From Cryptomeria japonica (Eukaryota > Streptophyta > Pinopsida > Cupressales > Cupressaceae): 64,000 nucleotides of DNA. This document shows, piece after piece, positions 1 through 12,307 of this stretch; position 1 is the stretch's first letter, and each line of letters opens with the position of its first letter. Under the pieces are notes generated by a model, which was not told the DNA's origin, ran no database searches, and saw nothing but the letters and a program-made list of their open reading frames with translations. Location: contig NC_081405.1 in assembly GCF_030272615.1 (NCBI RefSeq), forward strand, positions 315,232,541-315,296,540, in the 5' to 3' direction. Position numbers and translations under genes: made by a program.

Positions 1-421
1 CATCCTTCTAAGTGAAACCACTCTAAGTCCCCCATCAAATAAGCCTCATAGTACCACCTTCCTACCCTGATGCTCAAACTTCATCTGTACCTTTTCCATG
101 TTAAATGTGAACTCCACCAAAGAAGCCATCCAAGTCATTCCTAATATCACATCATTGTCCCCCATATCAACCACATAGAAATCATCCACCAACTCATAAT
201 CACCTATCCACATATACAAGTTAGTAATTTTTTGCATGCAAAGGATTTTGTGCCCACTAACCACCATGACTCTAAATCCATCATGCTCCTTTGTATGAAG
301 TCCTTATTTCCCCACCAAGTGATCATCAATGAAATTATGTGTTTCCCTAGTTTCAATTAAATATATGACATGGTGCCCCTATATCAGTCCATGAACCTTT
401 AAGGTGATTTCTTTCTGGGTA
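1..421 (-). pseudogene. gypsy-1 pol remnant, aspartic protease
   Basis: This is a fragment of the polyprotein of an old Ty3/gypsy element, read leftwards. The best open stretch (46-267) contains DVILGMTWM, the ILG motif of retropepsin-like plant gypsy proteases. Just upstream (about 322-369) is THNFIDDHLV, the segment that normally follows the catalytic DSG triad. The triad itself reads ETR, so the enzyme should be dead. In-frame stops follow below position 46. The matching gag lies on the same strand at 14562-16028, on the far side of copia-1, so the two pieces are one element split by that insertion. The rest of pol and the second LTR would lie left of the window. Confidence 0.75.
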
Positions 422-857
422 CCTGTTGTTGATACATTATAGCCTTAGTAAGATAAATGATTGAATGAGACATAAATGAAGTCTCTCATTCCATCATCTA
501 TCTCATCGATAGATTATGATAAGACTTCAGTTATCATTCCTTTGTCTGATGATTATTATAATTAGTCTTCAATATGTTATTTTTGGTTTTCTTATACCAA
601 TAATCATATGCATGATAAGTCGAAACTTATGTAGATATTCACATATATGATCACAACAAGATTGTATTCCTCAATTTATATATTTATAACCTTGCATACA
701 AATCCCAATTAACATCGGGATCTTAACCAATGCCTAAATATTGATTAACATCGATTACAAATCATAATGCACAGAATATCGATTAGTATCTATTTTATTT
801 GTTAATTGTATACACACTGATTGGTACCGCTAACATGATTATGGTTTGAAGAGGCGC

Positions 858-920
858 GATCAAGTAATATCTTGATCGGTCATGTCTAATAGACATGACC
901 GATCAAGGTATAGCTTGATC
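858..920. promoter_or_regulatory. 63-bp near-perfect dyad upstream of the copia-1 TATA box
   Basis: The order is GATCAAG, six bases, CTTGATC, GGTCATGTCT, AAT, AGACATGACC, GATCAAG, six bases, CTTGATC. The inner arms (871-887 and 891-907) are a perfect 17-bp inverted repeat with a 3-base loop. The TATA-like run at 936-944 lies 15 bp downstream. The position suggests a protein-binding operator or a hairpin. The right LTR copy (about 14305-14367) keeps the layout with a few changes. Confidence 0.6.
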
Positions 921-935
921 TCCTTTATTTACATG

Positions 936-944
936 TATATATAT
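936..944 (+). promoter_or_regulatory. TATA-like box of the copia-1 LTR
   Basis: TATATATAT lies in the last third of the LTR, followed about 20-30 bp later by non-repetitive sequence that could start the R region. The same run is kept in the right LTR near 14383. Position and sequence fit an LTR promoter; no start site is proven. Confidence 0.5.
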
Positions 945-1108
945 CGATCGGTGAATGTTGGAAGATCATCAAAATTCATAAATGCTCTCTCCATTTGCAA
1001 CATACAATATAACAATCAGATTTATTATATAGTGAATCAACAATTGCATGAAAGATACAATAACATTATATATCTTGCTCATTGAATAGAAAATTGAAAA
1101 AATTTACA

Positions 1109-1120
1109 TGGTATCAGAGC
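1109..1120 (+). other. copia-1 primer binding site (tRNA-iMet)
   Basis: TGGTATCAGAGC directly abuts the left LTR. It is the standard initiator-methionine tRNA primer site of plant copia elements and fixes both the LTR boundary and the element's orientation. Confidence 0.93.
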
Positions 1121-1200
1121 TATAGTAAAATCAAACCTGTGACTTTTCAATTTTGTGTTAAACTCAAGTCAAGAATATATCCAATGTCAAATTTCTCCAA

Positions 1201-2002
1201 ATGGCCAGCACTATTAGATTCGAAGATAGACTCGGAGGAGGCGATGATTTCTTAGCATGGAAGTTCAGAATCAAGATGATTCTAAGAGAGAATAAAGTTG
1301 AATCATTTATAAAAGGTGAAACTACAAAACCTGAAACTGAACCTAACAAAGCAACATGGATAGAGGGAAATGAAAAGGCCATCAAAATCATAGTTGATGG
1401 GGTGAGGAATAATATTATGCTTATCATAAGGAAACATGAAATGGCCTACAACATGTTCAAAGCACTTGAAGATGCATTTGATATATCCAATGCAAGTAGA
1501 ACCTTGGCTTTAAAGAGAGAAAGAAATCATATAGCTATGATCAAAGGGGAGTCATTCAATGCCTACTTCATGCAGATATCAGCCCTAAGGGATGAGCTAG
1601 CAACCCTTGGATATGAGATCCAAATCAAAGAATTAACACTCATTTCTCTAGATGGGTTTCCTAGTATATGGGAAACATTCATCCAAGGCATCACTGCAAG
1701 GGCTAATATATCCAAATTTTGAAAGGTTAAGGGTAGACTATCTCTAAGAAGAATCAAGGTTAAATAAGAAAGGGATCAAACAAAAGAATATGGATGAAGA
1801 TCTCCAAGTCCTAAATAGAAACTCCAATAAGAAAAGAAAGAAGAAACAATTTAGGAAGAGGAAAAGTCATCAAGGCAAGAATACCTCCCAAAAGGATCTC
1901 TCTCATATTCAATGTTTCATGTGCGACAAATTCAGGAACTATGTTGCTAAATGTCCAGAAAGAGCTAAACAACAAGCCACATTTGCCAGATTTAGAAAAT
2001 AA
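1201..2002 (+). pseudogene. copia-1 gag
   Basis: This is the capsid/nucleocapsid part of copia-1. The ATG at 1201 is the first in a good frame after the primer site. Residues 1-173 (1201-1722) look like a copia gag (UBN2/Retrotran_gag_2 type), with a WIEGNEKA segment and an FKALEDAF segment. A stop at 1720-1722 and a frame change separate this from 1790-2002, a lysine-rich stretch followed by the zinc knuckle CFMCDKFRNYVAKC. The knuckle keeps its three cysteines, but the usual histidine is replaced. The protein would coat the element RNA in the cytoplasm; this copy cannot make it intact. Confidence 0.85.
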
Positions 2003-2035
2003 AAGGGAGGAGATGACTCCGAGAAGTATGTACTC

Positions 2036-2912
2036 TACTCGACACTTACAAACCAAGCATCAAACAAGGTTAACTCATGGGTGATCGACAATGGCTCATC
2101 TAGACACATTACATGGTTTAGAGAGGTGCTAGACTCCATGGTAGAGGATAATGATGAGGAAGTGACTATTGGAGATGACTCTACACATCCAGTCAGAGGA
2201 ATTGGAGCCTACACCATCAAACTAAAGTCAGGTGTATCATTGCAGCTTAAAGGAGTACTATATGTACCAAGCATCAAGAGAAACCTAGTCTCCATCTCAA
2301 CACTATAGGATAATGGGTACAAAGTGACCTTCATGGACAACAAAGTGTTGGCTTGGAAAAGGAATTCATCCATTAAGAAAGCCAAAACCATTGGTCAAAG
2401 ACAAGGCTACTTATATGAGTTGTGCACAGAGCCCAACCTAGCCTTAATCCATGAAGTTGCAGATCCTAATGAAGTTTGGCATAGAAGACTAGGTCACCTG
2501 AATTTTAGAGCTTTATCATCAATGGGAAACCTTGTCACAGGTCTACCCAAGTTAAAGTGGTATCATTCAGGGGCATGCAAGGGTTGTGCCCTAGGTAAAA
2601 ATACTAAGGGTTCTTTTCAAAATAGTACAAGGAAAACAAGTAATGTTTTGGAATTAGTCCACTTTGATGTATGTGGACCTATGTATGTATCATCTTTAGG
2701 GGGATTCTTGTATTATGTAATATTTGTTGATGACTACTCTATGAAAACTTGGATCTACTTTCTAAAATGTAAAGAATCAGAAGAGATCCTTAATAGGTTA
2801 AAAGAATTTAAATCACTAACAAAAAACTCTTGAGGAAATAAAGTTAAAACCTTAAGAACTGACAATGGGAGGGAATACACCTCAGATTTCTTTTAAATAT
2901 TTTTTGTAAAAA
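2036..2912 (+). pseudogene. copia-1 protease and N-terminal integrase
   Basis: The segment starts with the protease active-site region WVIDNGSSRHI at about 2078. The copia consensus has DSGAS, so here the Ser is replaced by Asn. A stop near 2308 splits the protease. The integrase N-terminus follows with HRRLGHLN and CKGCALGK, the HHCC zinc-binding signature, then the catalytic core DVCGPM...VDDYS. A stop at 2831-2833 follows KSLTKNS. The next motif, TDNGREY with the second catalytic Asp, is in the same frame. After 2896 the frame changes. Confidence 0.85.
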
Positions 2913-5143
2913 TGTTGGGATTAAGAGGGAGCTTACTATACCTTATAATTCTCAACAAAATGGGGTAGTTGAGAGGCAAAATAGGACAATTGTAGAAACT
3001 GCCAAAGCTATGATCCTAGATCAAAAACTCAATACCAATCTTTGGGTAGAAGCAACTAGCACTGTCATGTACATACAAAATAGATGTCCTCACTCTCATC
3101 TTGAAGATAAAACTCTTGAGGAAGCTTTTACTAAAGTAAAGCTAGATATCAGCCATCTTAGGATATTTGGGTGCCCCATGTATTTTCATGTACCTAAGGA
3201 GAAAAGATCAAAACTAGAGCCTTCTGGAAAAAGGGGAATACTTGTTGGGTATAGTGAAACCTCCAAGGCTTACAGAATCTATATACCTAGTCAGAGGCAT
3301 ATTGAAATTAATAGGGATGTAATTTTTGAGGAAGAATTAGCCTTCAAAAGAGCCCAAAGTTCAATGCAACCTAAAGTCCATGTTCCTGCCCCTAGCATAG
3401 ATAAAGATCCTACCCCTAAGCTTCAGACAAAGAATCTTGAGGAAAATGAAGGAGAAATACAAAACCCGCCTAGAGAAAATATCAAGAAAAGATCACTATG
3501 GGCCACCAAAACTGTAGAAGATGATCAGAAGTATGCTACCCCTTCAGGAACCTTTAGAGAAAGCAAAAGGCCTAACAAATTTACCAACTATGTTGCCCTC
3601 ATGAATGATCTTTCAAAAGATGAACCTACTAATGTATCAGATGCAATTAAACATCAAGTATGGAAGAATGCCATGTCTGAGGAATATCAGTCCATTATGA
3701 AAATGGATGTTTGGGAGATTGTTCCTAAACTAGCTAGAAAATCTATTGTCTCCTCCAAATGTCTCTTCAAGATCAAACATGCTACAAATGGCAGCATTGA
3801 GAAACACAAGGCTAGATTTGTAGCTAGAGGGTTCTCACAAAAGGAAGGAATTGACTATGAAGAAACCTTTGCACCTCTAGCTAGATATACCTTAGTAAGA
3901 GTACTCTTAGCCATTGCAGCAACAAAAGGATGGAAAGTACATCATATAGATGTCAAGAGATCATTTCTTAATGGAGAGATTGCAAAAGAAGTATATCTAG
4001 AGCAACCTGAAGGGTTTGAGATTCATGATGTAGAATCTCATGTATCTAAACTCAAGAAAGCTCTTTATGGGCTTAAATAGGCTCCCAAGGCCTGGTATGA
4101 AAGAATTGATACTTAGCTCTCAAGGATAAGCTTCTCAAAGAATGATGATCTGAATCTCTACTATAAGCAAGAAAAAGGTGATATACTAATTGATTTTATA
4201 TGTTGATGATTTGTTAATCACAGGAAAAGATCACCTCATAGATCAGTGTATGAAAGACTTTGCTAAAGAATTTGACATAAATGACTTGGGACTCCTTCAT
4301 TACATCCTAGGTTTGGAAGTATGGCATAATTTTGATGGCATTATACTAAACCAGGGCAAGCATACCTTGGACATTTTGAAGAGATTTGGAATGCTAAGCT
4401 GTAGACCCATGACCTCTCCAATGGAAACAAACCTTCATAAACTTAAGGAAGCAGCAGCTGAATCACAACCCTCAGATCCTACTCTATATAGGCAAATGAT
4501 TAGGTCCCTGATGTATCTGTTAAATATGAGACCAGATATCTGTTATGTAGTTAATGCCTTGAGTCAGTTTATGTGCGAACCTAAGGAGATAAACCTGGTA
4601 GTAGTAAAACATATCATGAGATATCTACAAGGTACTCTAAAACTTGGTCTCAAATATGAGAGAGTTGAACTAGATTTACACGGATTTATAGATTTAGATT
4701 GGGCTGGAAGTGTAACTAATAGGAAAAGCACCTCAAGATGCTATTTCAGTTTAGGTTCAGCCATGATATCTTGGATCAACAGAAAATAGTCATCGATAGC
4801 ATAGAGTTCCACTGAGGCCAAATACATTGCAGCCTCCATGGCTATTTGAGAGGAAGTATGGCTTAGGAAGTTTCTTGTGGGGTTATTCAGTGAACCAATG
4901 AAACCTACAGTTATTCATTATGACAACCAAAGTTGTATAAAACTTTTAGTGAATCTGGTGTTTCATGATAGATCCAAACATATTGTGATTCCATATCATT
5001 ATGTGCGAGACATGGTGGACAGGAATGCGATCCAGTTGGAATACATTTGTACAGGAGATCAGACAATAGATATTCTTACCAAACCACTTTCCAGGTTGAA
5101 AGTTGAGCACTTCAGAAAAGGTCTTGGTATGATTAAAATTTAA
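2913..5143 (+). pseudogene. copia-1 C-terminal integrase, reverse transcriptase and RNase H
   Basis: Around 2940-3000 a different frame resumes with NSQQNGVVERQNRT, which supplies the catalytic Glu of integrase. Then 3010-4080 runs through the integrase C-terminus (FGCPMYFHVP, GILVGYS) into the RT (WKNAMSEEYQSI, KARFVARGFSQ, YEETFAPLARY, DVKRSFLNGEI). Stops occur at 4078-4080 and near 4114, and a frame change precedes the RT catalytic YVDDLL at about 4199. RNase H follows (DLDWAGSVTNRKSTS, SSTEAKYIA, HYDNQSC, TKPLSR), ending at 5143 with stops near 4787 and 4846. All catalytic boxes can still be recognised. Confidence 0.88.
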
Positions 5144-5699
5144 TTTTCTTTATACTCCTATACTTATTAAGATGTTTAATGTGTAAACTTCTTTGTCATG
5201 ATATGACTTTTATGGGCTCCACCCCTTGTGTACATTTCTAAGAGGTGATGATCTCTCAGGTAATGAACACTTGTATGTAGACATTATAAGGTGACAATCT
5301 TATAGTAATCAAACCAGATATCATGTGTGATTCTTGGCGTTTCATGGATGTGCCATGATTATGTTGTGGTAGAGAGATTTTGGAAATGTTAGTGCACATA
5401 CCACAATTTGGATTTAATTACTGTTATGTATTTATCCTTAGTATTTCTTACTTTGCAATACTGATATCACGTGCTTAGGTGATATCTTGTCATCACAAGT
5501 TGATGTGATGAACTTTTGTATCACGTTTTTAGGTGATACTTCATGTCACGTCCTTAGGTGATGTGATTTCTTGTATCGTATGATTGATGATACTTCATGT
5601 CACATGTGTAGGTGATATGATTCCCTAGAGAGTAAGATTATAAGACCATCATGAGAAATGTGATGCTAGATATGTTGTCTTTCATTTATCTTCCTTAGC
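5144..5699 (+). other. copia-1 3' noncoding region with TATCAC...GTGATA repeats
   Basis: There is no coding signal between the RNase H end and the polypurine tract. From about 5460 to 5625 it holds four to five imperfect copies of a unit of roughly 30-36 bp. Each pairs ATCACGT with TTAGGTGAT, so each can fold on itself. One copy contains CACGTG. The region is transcribed with the element, so the units could be RNA hairpins or protein sites. Confidence 0.55.
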
Positions 5700-5709
5700 T
5701 AAGAGGGAG
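5700..5709 (+). other. copia-1 polypurine tract
   Basis: TAAGAGGGAG lies immediately before the right LTR. Such a purine run primes plus-strand DNA synthesis in LTR retrotransposons. Confidence 0.85.
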
Positions 5710-6018
5710 TGTTGATACATGATAGCCTCGGTAAGATAAATGATTGAATGAGAGATAAATGAAGTCTCTCATTCAATCATCTATCTCATTGATGGACTAT
5801 GATAAGACTTCAGTTATCATTCCTTTGTTTGATGATTATTATAATTACTCTTCTATATGTTATTTTCGGTTTTCTTATACCAATAATCGTATGCATGATA
5901 ACTCAAAACTTATGTATATATTCACATATACGATCTTGATGTGATCGTATTCCTTGATTTATATATATATATATAACCTTGCATCGAGTTCTTAATCAAT
6001 GCCTAAATACCAATTAAC
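5710..6018 (+). repeat. copia-1 right LTR, first part
   Basis: It aligns with the left LTR from 427 to about 743, up to AATTAAC, and is then broken by LINE-1. The LTR resumes at about 14194. Confidence 0.9.
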
Positions 6019-6058
6019 AAACCCCGCGGGTTCATCTCTACCGTATTGACAATGGAGC

Positions 6059-7903
6059 ATGTTTGTCCATGGGGAGAACCTTGGAGAAATGGTGGGGCTT
6101 CTTGCCTGTAGAGCCTACATCCTTGGTTCAAACCATACAATTTTAAGGAAATGGGAGGAGCGGGAGGAGCAGGAGGAGCGGGAGCTCAAATTTCAAATTT
6201 CCATCAAGGCGGGAACCCTGGTTCCAATGGTGAGAGCGGCTAGATCAATGGTGTTGGTCCTATTGATGATAAGGACAAGCCCCCGGACCTTCTAGTTCCG
6301 GTTGCTGACTCACAGTCCGATGGTACTCTGTTTGCCGTGATAGCGGATTCTTCTAGGCATCTGGGGGTAGGGTCCAATGGGGGGCCTATGCCACTAGTTG
6401 ACTTTGTGGATAACGGGAGGGAGGGGAAAAAATGGTCTTCCCTTTTTGGATCTAGACCAACTAGTAAATCTCTCCCTTCCTCCTGTTAAGAACATTTCCG
6501 ACCCTTCTAGTGGTAAGTTTGCTATCTCCATCCCTAACCAAGTTCTGGACCATAATATCAATAGTATGTCGAACTCCTTGGTAGGGAAATTTATGGGTCC
6601 GCACCCAAACATTGAAGTTGTTATGGCCTTTGTTAATTGAAAATGTGCACTTAAAGGAAATGTAGAGGTCTCAACTCTACCCAAAGGTCTTATGTCTTTC
6701 TCTTTTTCATGTGAAGAAGATAAGGTTAAGATCTTGTGCGGGAGTCCCTAGATGGTGGGAAAGACAGCCCTGGTCCTAAGAAAATGGCATCCGAAATTAA
6801 ATATGAATGATTCTATTCTGGCGCAGGTTCTAGTTTGGATAAAACTCCCAGGATTGCCTCTCGAGTATTGGGCAGAAAGCATCTTCTCTGGAATAGCAAG
6901 CTCTTTTGGTGAGCTGCTCTCTATTGACCCAGTCACTGCTTCAAAAAGAAGATTAACCCATGCAAGGTTCTGTGTTGGAGTAGCCCCTGAGGTAGATATG
7001 CCGGAACAGATTGATCTAGTTTCAAAACTGGGAACCTAGAAGCAACATATAGAATATGAAACTATTCCTTTTGCTTGTTTCCATTGTAAAAAGGTAGGTC
7101 ATTGGGCAAAATCTTGCCCGAAAAAGCAAAAGGTGGAGCTTAATCAGTTAAAACCTCATATTGAAAGCCAGAATATGCCAGAGAAAAGGGTGTGGCAAGT
7201 TAAAAACATAGAAAATAAGGAAAAAAATTCAAATCGCTTTTCTCCTTTGGAAGAACAGAAGGAAGCCTCAAAATCTATCTTCAGTCCCACGGTTCCGGAG
7301 GTAGATAGGAATGAAACAACCAAAGCTAGCCACATAAAAATTACATAGAAAAGGGATTTGATCGATCAGAATGATCCTCCAAAAGAAAAAGATGAAGTGG
7401 TGGATGACACATATGAAAATAAGGTAGTAGAAGCTAGAGACTATCAACCAAAGGAAGGTGAGATCCCAGATCCACAAGTTGAAAGGATAGACTCTTTTGT
7501 AGCCATACCTAGTTATGAAATACAAGAAGCCCAAAAGTGTGTAATTTTGGGATTGAGTCTTTCGGATTCGGATCAGCATTCAAGAACAGCAAACATTATT
7601 TCAACTGAGTCCAGAACTCCTAAATGGGGTAATGAAGATGAAATTTCCAAAACCCTAACCAATCCGAAAGTGGCTCCTATGTCAGAAATGGAATGGAAGC
7701 AGCCTAAACACAGGAGTAAGAAAGCAGCAACACCCTCGACATCCTTGATTAGGAAATCCAGTAGAATAGCTCAAGTTGATGTGGGATATGTCTCCTCTTC
7801 CCCAGGGCAACCCTCTAATCACAAAGTTAGAGACATGGAGGCTAGAAAGAACATAGCAGATGGAACTCAGAAAACTCTCAAGGAGCTGGGAATTGGTAAG
7901 TAA
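6059..7903 (+). pseudogene. LINE-1 ORF1, DUF4283-like RNA-binding protein with CCHC knuckle
   Basis: ORF1 of plant L1 elements is a nucleic-acid chaperone that coats the LINE RNA. Here one frame carries most of 6059-7903, with stops near 6295, 6640, 7039 and 7348. A short segment with GKKWSSLFGS at 6397-6487 reads in another frame, so a frameshift near 6460-6490 is likely. The DUF4283-like part (about 6560-6930) shows SLVGKFMGPHPNIEVV, MVGKTALVLRKWHP and VWIKLPGLPLEYW. The zinc knuckle CFHCKKVGHWAKSC (7074-7121) is an intact CX2CX4HX4C. The C-terminal third is charged and low in recognisable structure. ORF2 starts 2 bp after the end. The ATG at 6059 is only the first available; the true start is uncertain. 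Confidence 0.78.
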
Positions 7904-7905
7904 CT

Positions 7906-10900
7906 ATGAAGATAATCTCTTGGAACTTAAACGGTCTAAACAATCCCCATAAACATGATATTATTAGGAATATGATAAGAGATAGCAATCCTGACATTTT
8001 TCTTATTCAAGAAACCAAAATGAGTAGAGAAAAATTTGAATCTTTGAAGTTTTTCAAAAATGGTAAAATTAGTGGGGGAAGTTCTGAGGGTGCTTCTGGA
8101 GGCATTACAACCATCTCGAATCTTAACACTGTTAAAGGCCAGGTCATTATTCAGGAAGGTAATTTTTCTTGTACTAAATTTGAGCATCTTAAAGATGGTT
8201 TTTCATGGGTTCTCACAAACATTTATGCTCTTAATACCTTAAAGGCTAGAAACTCTTTTTGGAAAAGGATAAAATAGGCTAGGGAAAGTTTCAAAAATCT
8301 AAGTTGGATGGCTATGGGGGATTTCAATACGCCCTTAAAAGAGGAGGAAAAATTTGGAGGCAGCCCACCTCAGCTGGAAAGTAGGATGGCCCTCATGGAT
8401 TTTATTTATTCTCTAGCTCTTAATGATTTGGAGATACAGGGTTGTAATTTCACATGGACAAATAGAAGAAATGGCAATGACCTTATTCAAGTGCACCTTG
8501 ACCAAACTCTTATTTCTGATGATTGGTACAGTCAGTATTTCTATTCTTTATCTGCTCATGTTCGGGTTGGTTCCGATCACTTTCCAATTACTTTTAATGT
8601 TGATTTGATCAACAGAAGAAAAAATTATCCCTTTAGATTTGAAAAAATGTGGACTCTTCACCTTGATATTAAAAAATATATTCAAAAATGGTGGAGTATC
8701 CAAGTTGAGGGAACGACAATGTTCAAAGTGGTTAAGAAGCTCAAAAGTGTGAAGGACAACATCTGAATCTGGAATAAGAATAGCTTTGGGAATATATTTG
8801 AGGCTAAGAGTAAAATTCAGGAAAACCTTAAAGAAATACAGAACCAGATCCAGAAGGATGGTTTCAGTACTATTTCTATTGCTGAGGAGAATGAGATTCT
8901 TAATAAATACCATGATATTATTACTAAAGAGGAAATGTTCTGGAAGTAGAGATCGAGATGCATGTGGCTCAAGGAAGGAGACAGGAATACAAGATTCTTC
9001 CATATGTCAACCATCAAACATAAAGCTGCCAACAGGATGAACAAGTTAGTTGTGCACAATGGGGAGTTGGTCAAGGAAGATGCAATAAGGAATGAAGCTA
9101 AGAGGTATTTCTCGGACCTCCTTTCGAGGGATCAAAGTCTGGATATTGAAGCTCAATCCTCTTTTCTTCAGAACATTCCTCATCTCATTGATGACCAAAA
9201 TAATGTATTTCTCTCTTCCATTCCTTCCACTTTAGAAATTAAAAATGTTGTTTTCTCCTTTGATGGAAACAAATCTCTTGGTCCTGACGGTTTCCCAATG
9301 CTCTGTTTTCAATAATTTTGGGACATTATCGGAACTAATGTTGCTAATAGGGTTAAGGAATTCTTTGGGGCTAGAAAACTCTTGAAGGAAATAAATGGTA
9401 CTTTTATTGATCTTATCCCCAAGATTCAAGGTGTTGATTCTCTAGACAAGTTCAGACCTATTAGCCTCTGCAATTCCTTTTACAAGATCATATCTAAGGT
9501 TCTAACCTCTAGACTCTTGTCTATTATCCCGGCTTTAATTAAACACGAGCAGAATGGGTTTGTTCCTAGAAGACAAATTCTCGATTCCATTATTATTGTT
9601 CATGAGAATATTCACTCTCTTGTTAAAACGAAGAAGCAGGGTCTCATCCTTAAGCTCGATCTCTCCAAAGCCTATGATAGGGTTGACTGGTCTCTTCTTC
9701 AGAAAGTCCTCACTTCCTTTGGGTTTGCCCCAAGAGTTGTGGATCTTTTCTCCCAACTTACCAATACTGCATCCTTTGTTGTTCTTGTCAATGGTTCTCC
9801 TTTAACCTTTTTCCAAGCTTAGAGAGGTCTTAGGCAAGGAGATCCTATCTCCCCCATCCTTTTCATTATTATGGCAGAATGCTTTGGACGGACCATGGAA
9901 AATTTGGTGCAGATAGGATCCTTTAAGGGTCTCCAACCTTCTTCTGCTGACCTTATTTGTTCACACCAGTAATTTGTTGATGATACAATTATTATGGGGG
10001 AATCAAGCATCTCAGAAGCTAAAGTTATGAAGAATACCTTGTGTAAATATGCTTCTGCAATGGGGTATCTTATTAACTGGGCCAAAAGTGATGTCTTTTT
10101 CATTAACACCCCTGAGAGAAGACAACAAAGGATCAGCAGAATTCTAGAGTGTAAGATTGCTGACCTTCCTGCTACCTACCTTGGTCTCCCCATGGGGATT
10201 GCCCCTCCTGACTCCTATTGGAATTCGCTGGTTGATAAATTTCACAAAAAACTTGCAGGTTGGAAAGGGGCTCTCTTAAGTCAAGCTGGTAAGCTCCTTC
10301 TTCTTAAGGCTACTCTTCAAAGTATCCCCATTTATGCTCTTAGCTTATTCAGAATTCCAGGCAAGTATGCTGAAGCTATTGAGAAAATTCAAAGAAGATT
10401 CCTATGGTCTGGGGTTGAGGAAACGCAAAGAATGTCCTTGGTGGCATGGGATCAGGTCTGCAAGCCAAAAAGCAAAGGTGGTCTGGGGCTTAGGAGGATT
10501 CACACTTTAAATGAAGCTCTCTTGTCAAAACAAGTTTGGAGATGGTTTAACTCTGACTCTGAATGATGCAAAATTTGGAGAAGTAAGTATTCTCTTCTGT
10601 CTTCTTCTTTATCTTCTTTTCTTAATTTGGATCTCAATATAAATGGATCTCATATCTGGAACCATGTTTCTAAATGTAAAGATGTGATTGCTAAAGGTGT
10701 GAAATGGAAACTTGGAAATGGCAGAAAAGTTAGATTCTGGGAGGATCCCTGGCTTTTTGGCAAACCCCTAATGGATTTCTATGAGTGGGCTTCCCATGCC
10801 CCCTCATGTATTGGCTCTTTTGGTACCTTAGTGGCAGATTACTGGGATTGGAACAACTGGCAGAACATTGATAGTATTCATCCCAGCCTCTCCAAGCTCA

Positions 10901-12096
10901 AAACCCAATTGTCTGCTATTTGGCTGAATAAAGAAGAGGATTCCCTGATCTAGAGATATAACCCCAAAGGTACCTTTACTATATCTTTGATGTATTGTAT
11001 CCTCTCCCCCTCCCCTCCTCTGAATCCTTTCTGGTCTAAAGCTTGGTTAAAAGGGCTCACTCCTAAAATCAATATGTTCTTCTAGACTTTCCTCCAGAAT
11101 AAGATCCTTACTGTTGACAACCTTAAATGCAGAGGTTTTGCCCTTCCAAATAGGTGTGTGTTGTGCTTTCAAGAGGAAGAGTCAGTGGACCATCTTGCCC
11201 TCCACTATTCTTTCTCAACCTCGATTTGGGAAAGCTTCCTCAAAAGCTTTAGTCTTGCTTGGGTGTTTCCTAGTAACATCAGAGATTTGTTCTCTTCCTA
11301 GCAAATTCATTGGACCAACTCTTTTCTGAGGTCTATATGGCAGCTCTCTCTTCCTCACATTTTGTGGGGTCTTTGGAAGGAAAGAAACAACCAAATTTTC
11401 AAGGATGTGTCCTTAAATCAAGACATTGTTTTTCAGAAAATTCAAAGGGCTATTCAGGAAAATATGGGAACTATGGAGGTCTCTTGTTACTCAAACAACT
11501 CTTTGGAGTTAAATATCTTAAGAGCATGGAATATGAAGATCACTGATGGGCATAATATCAGCTACAATAAAAGACTTGAAGTTAAATGGCAAACCCCTCC
11601 CCATGGTTGGCTTAAAATCAATTTTGATGGAGCAGCCAAAGGAAATCCAAGTCCTTCAGGCTGTGGAGCTATTCTCAGAGATGACAGAGGCATTTGCAAA
11701 GGTATGATTGTTGTCCCTATTGGCATTCAAACCAATCATAAGGCGGAAGCTATGGCAACCCTTCAAGGCATTATTCTAGCCAAAAAATGGAACTGTACCC
11801 ATCTCCGGATCGAAGGGGATTCCAATAATATTATTAAGTGTCTCAATGGGAACTCTAAGCCCTCTTGGTCGATTCACAATATAATTTTTTCTACCATTGA
11901 CATCATTAGAACCTTCAAAAAATGCCACATATCCCATATATATCAGGAGGCCAACTGTTCTGCTGATTGGGCTATAAACGTGGCGGTGAAGAATGAGACA
12001 ATTACCACATGGACAGGTGAGAGCGGTCTTCCCGGAGATGTAAGACAAATCATAATAAATGAAAGATATCGAAGTACCCCAAAGAATCTTGATTGA
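7906..12096 (+). pseudogene. LINE-1 ORF2, endonuclease-reverse transcriptase-RNase H
   Basis: This polyprotein cuts the target and copies the LINE RNA into it. All 1397 codons are in one frame with about ten nonsense codons (near 8275, 8764, 8947, 9313, 9820, 9970, 10564, 10951, 11083, 11299). Domains in order: APE-type endonuclease (7906-8610: SWNLNG, QETKMS, MGDFN, SDHFPI); RT (about 9240-10560: GPDGFP, FRPISLCN, LDLSKAYDRVDW, RGLRQGDPISP, and FVDD at 9973-9984); zinc-finger RT-associated domain (about 11040-11300: CVLCFQEEESVDHLALH); RNase H (11605-11990: NFDGAAKGNP, HKAEAMA, EGDSNN, SADWAIN). All catalytic boxes survive. The ATG at 7906 begins MKIISWNLNG, the usual start of these proteins. 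Confidence 0.93.
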
Positions 12097-12307
12097 TAGG
12101 GAAATCATGATATGTACTGAAGTAAGCACTTCGAGTTACTTCGATAATGAGGGAATTACTCATTATAACATCAAATCTAGCAGAACGTGCATTATAACCT
12201 GTCAAATCACTAATGCTACGCACGCTTTCTGGGTTTTTGTTTTAACTTCAAAAAGCTTTCTGTTTCACCAGCTCTATAACCTAAACTTGACTATGAGAAA
12301 TGACACC

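Larger units (their letters stand above)
427..1108 (+). repeat. copia-1 left (5') LTR
   Basis: This 682-bp LTR starts TG and ends CA. It matches 5710-6018 plus 14194-14556. It contains a strong dyad (858-920), a TATA-like run (936-944) and the start of the presumed transcript. The primer binding site begins at the next base. Confidence 0.93.

Noticed and set aside
882-1085. 67-codon ORF in the copia-1 LTR
   Set aside because: It overlaps the dyad and TATA region of the LTR and is not kept in the right LTR in a coding sense.
12059-12307. ORF3 starting at 12059, overlapping ORF2
   Set aside because: The first 80 residues overlap the ORF2 end and UTR-like sequence and have no counterpart in LINE-2; the ATG at 12308 has a much better context.
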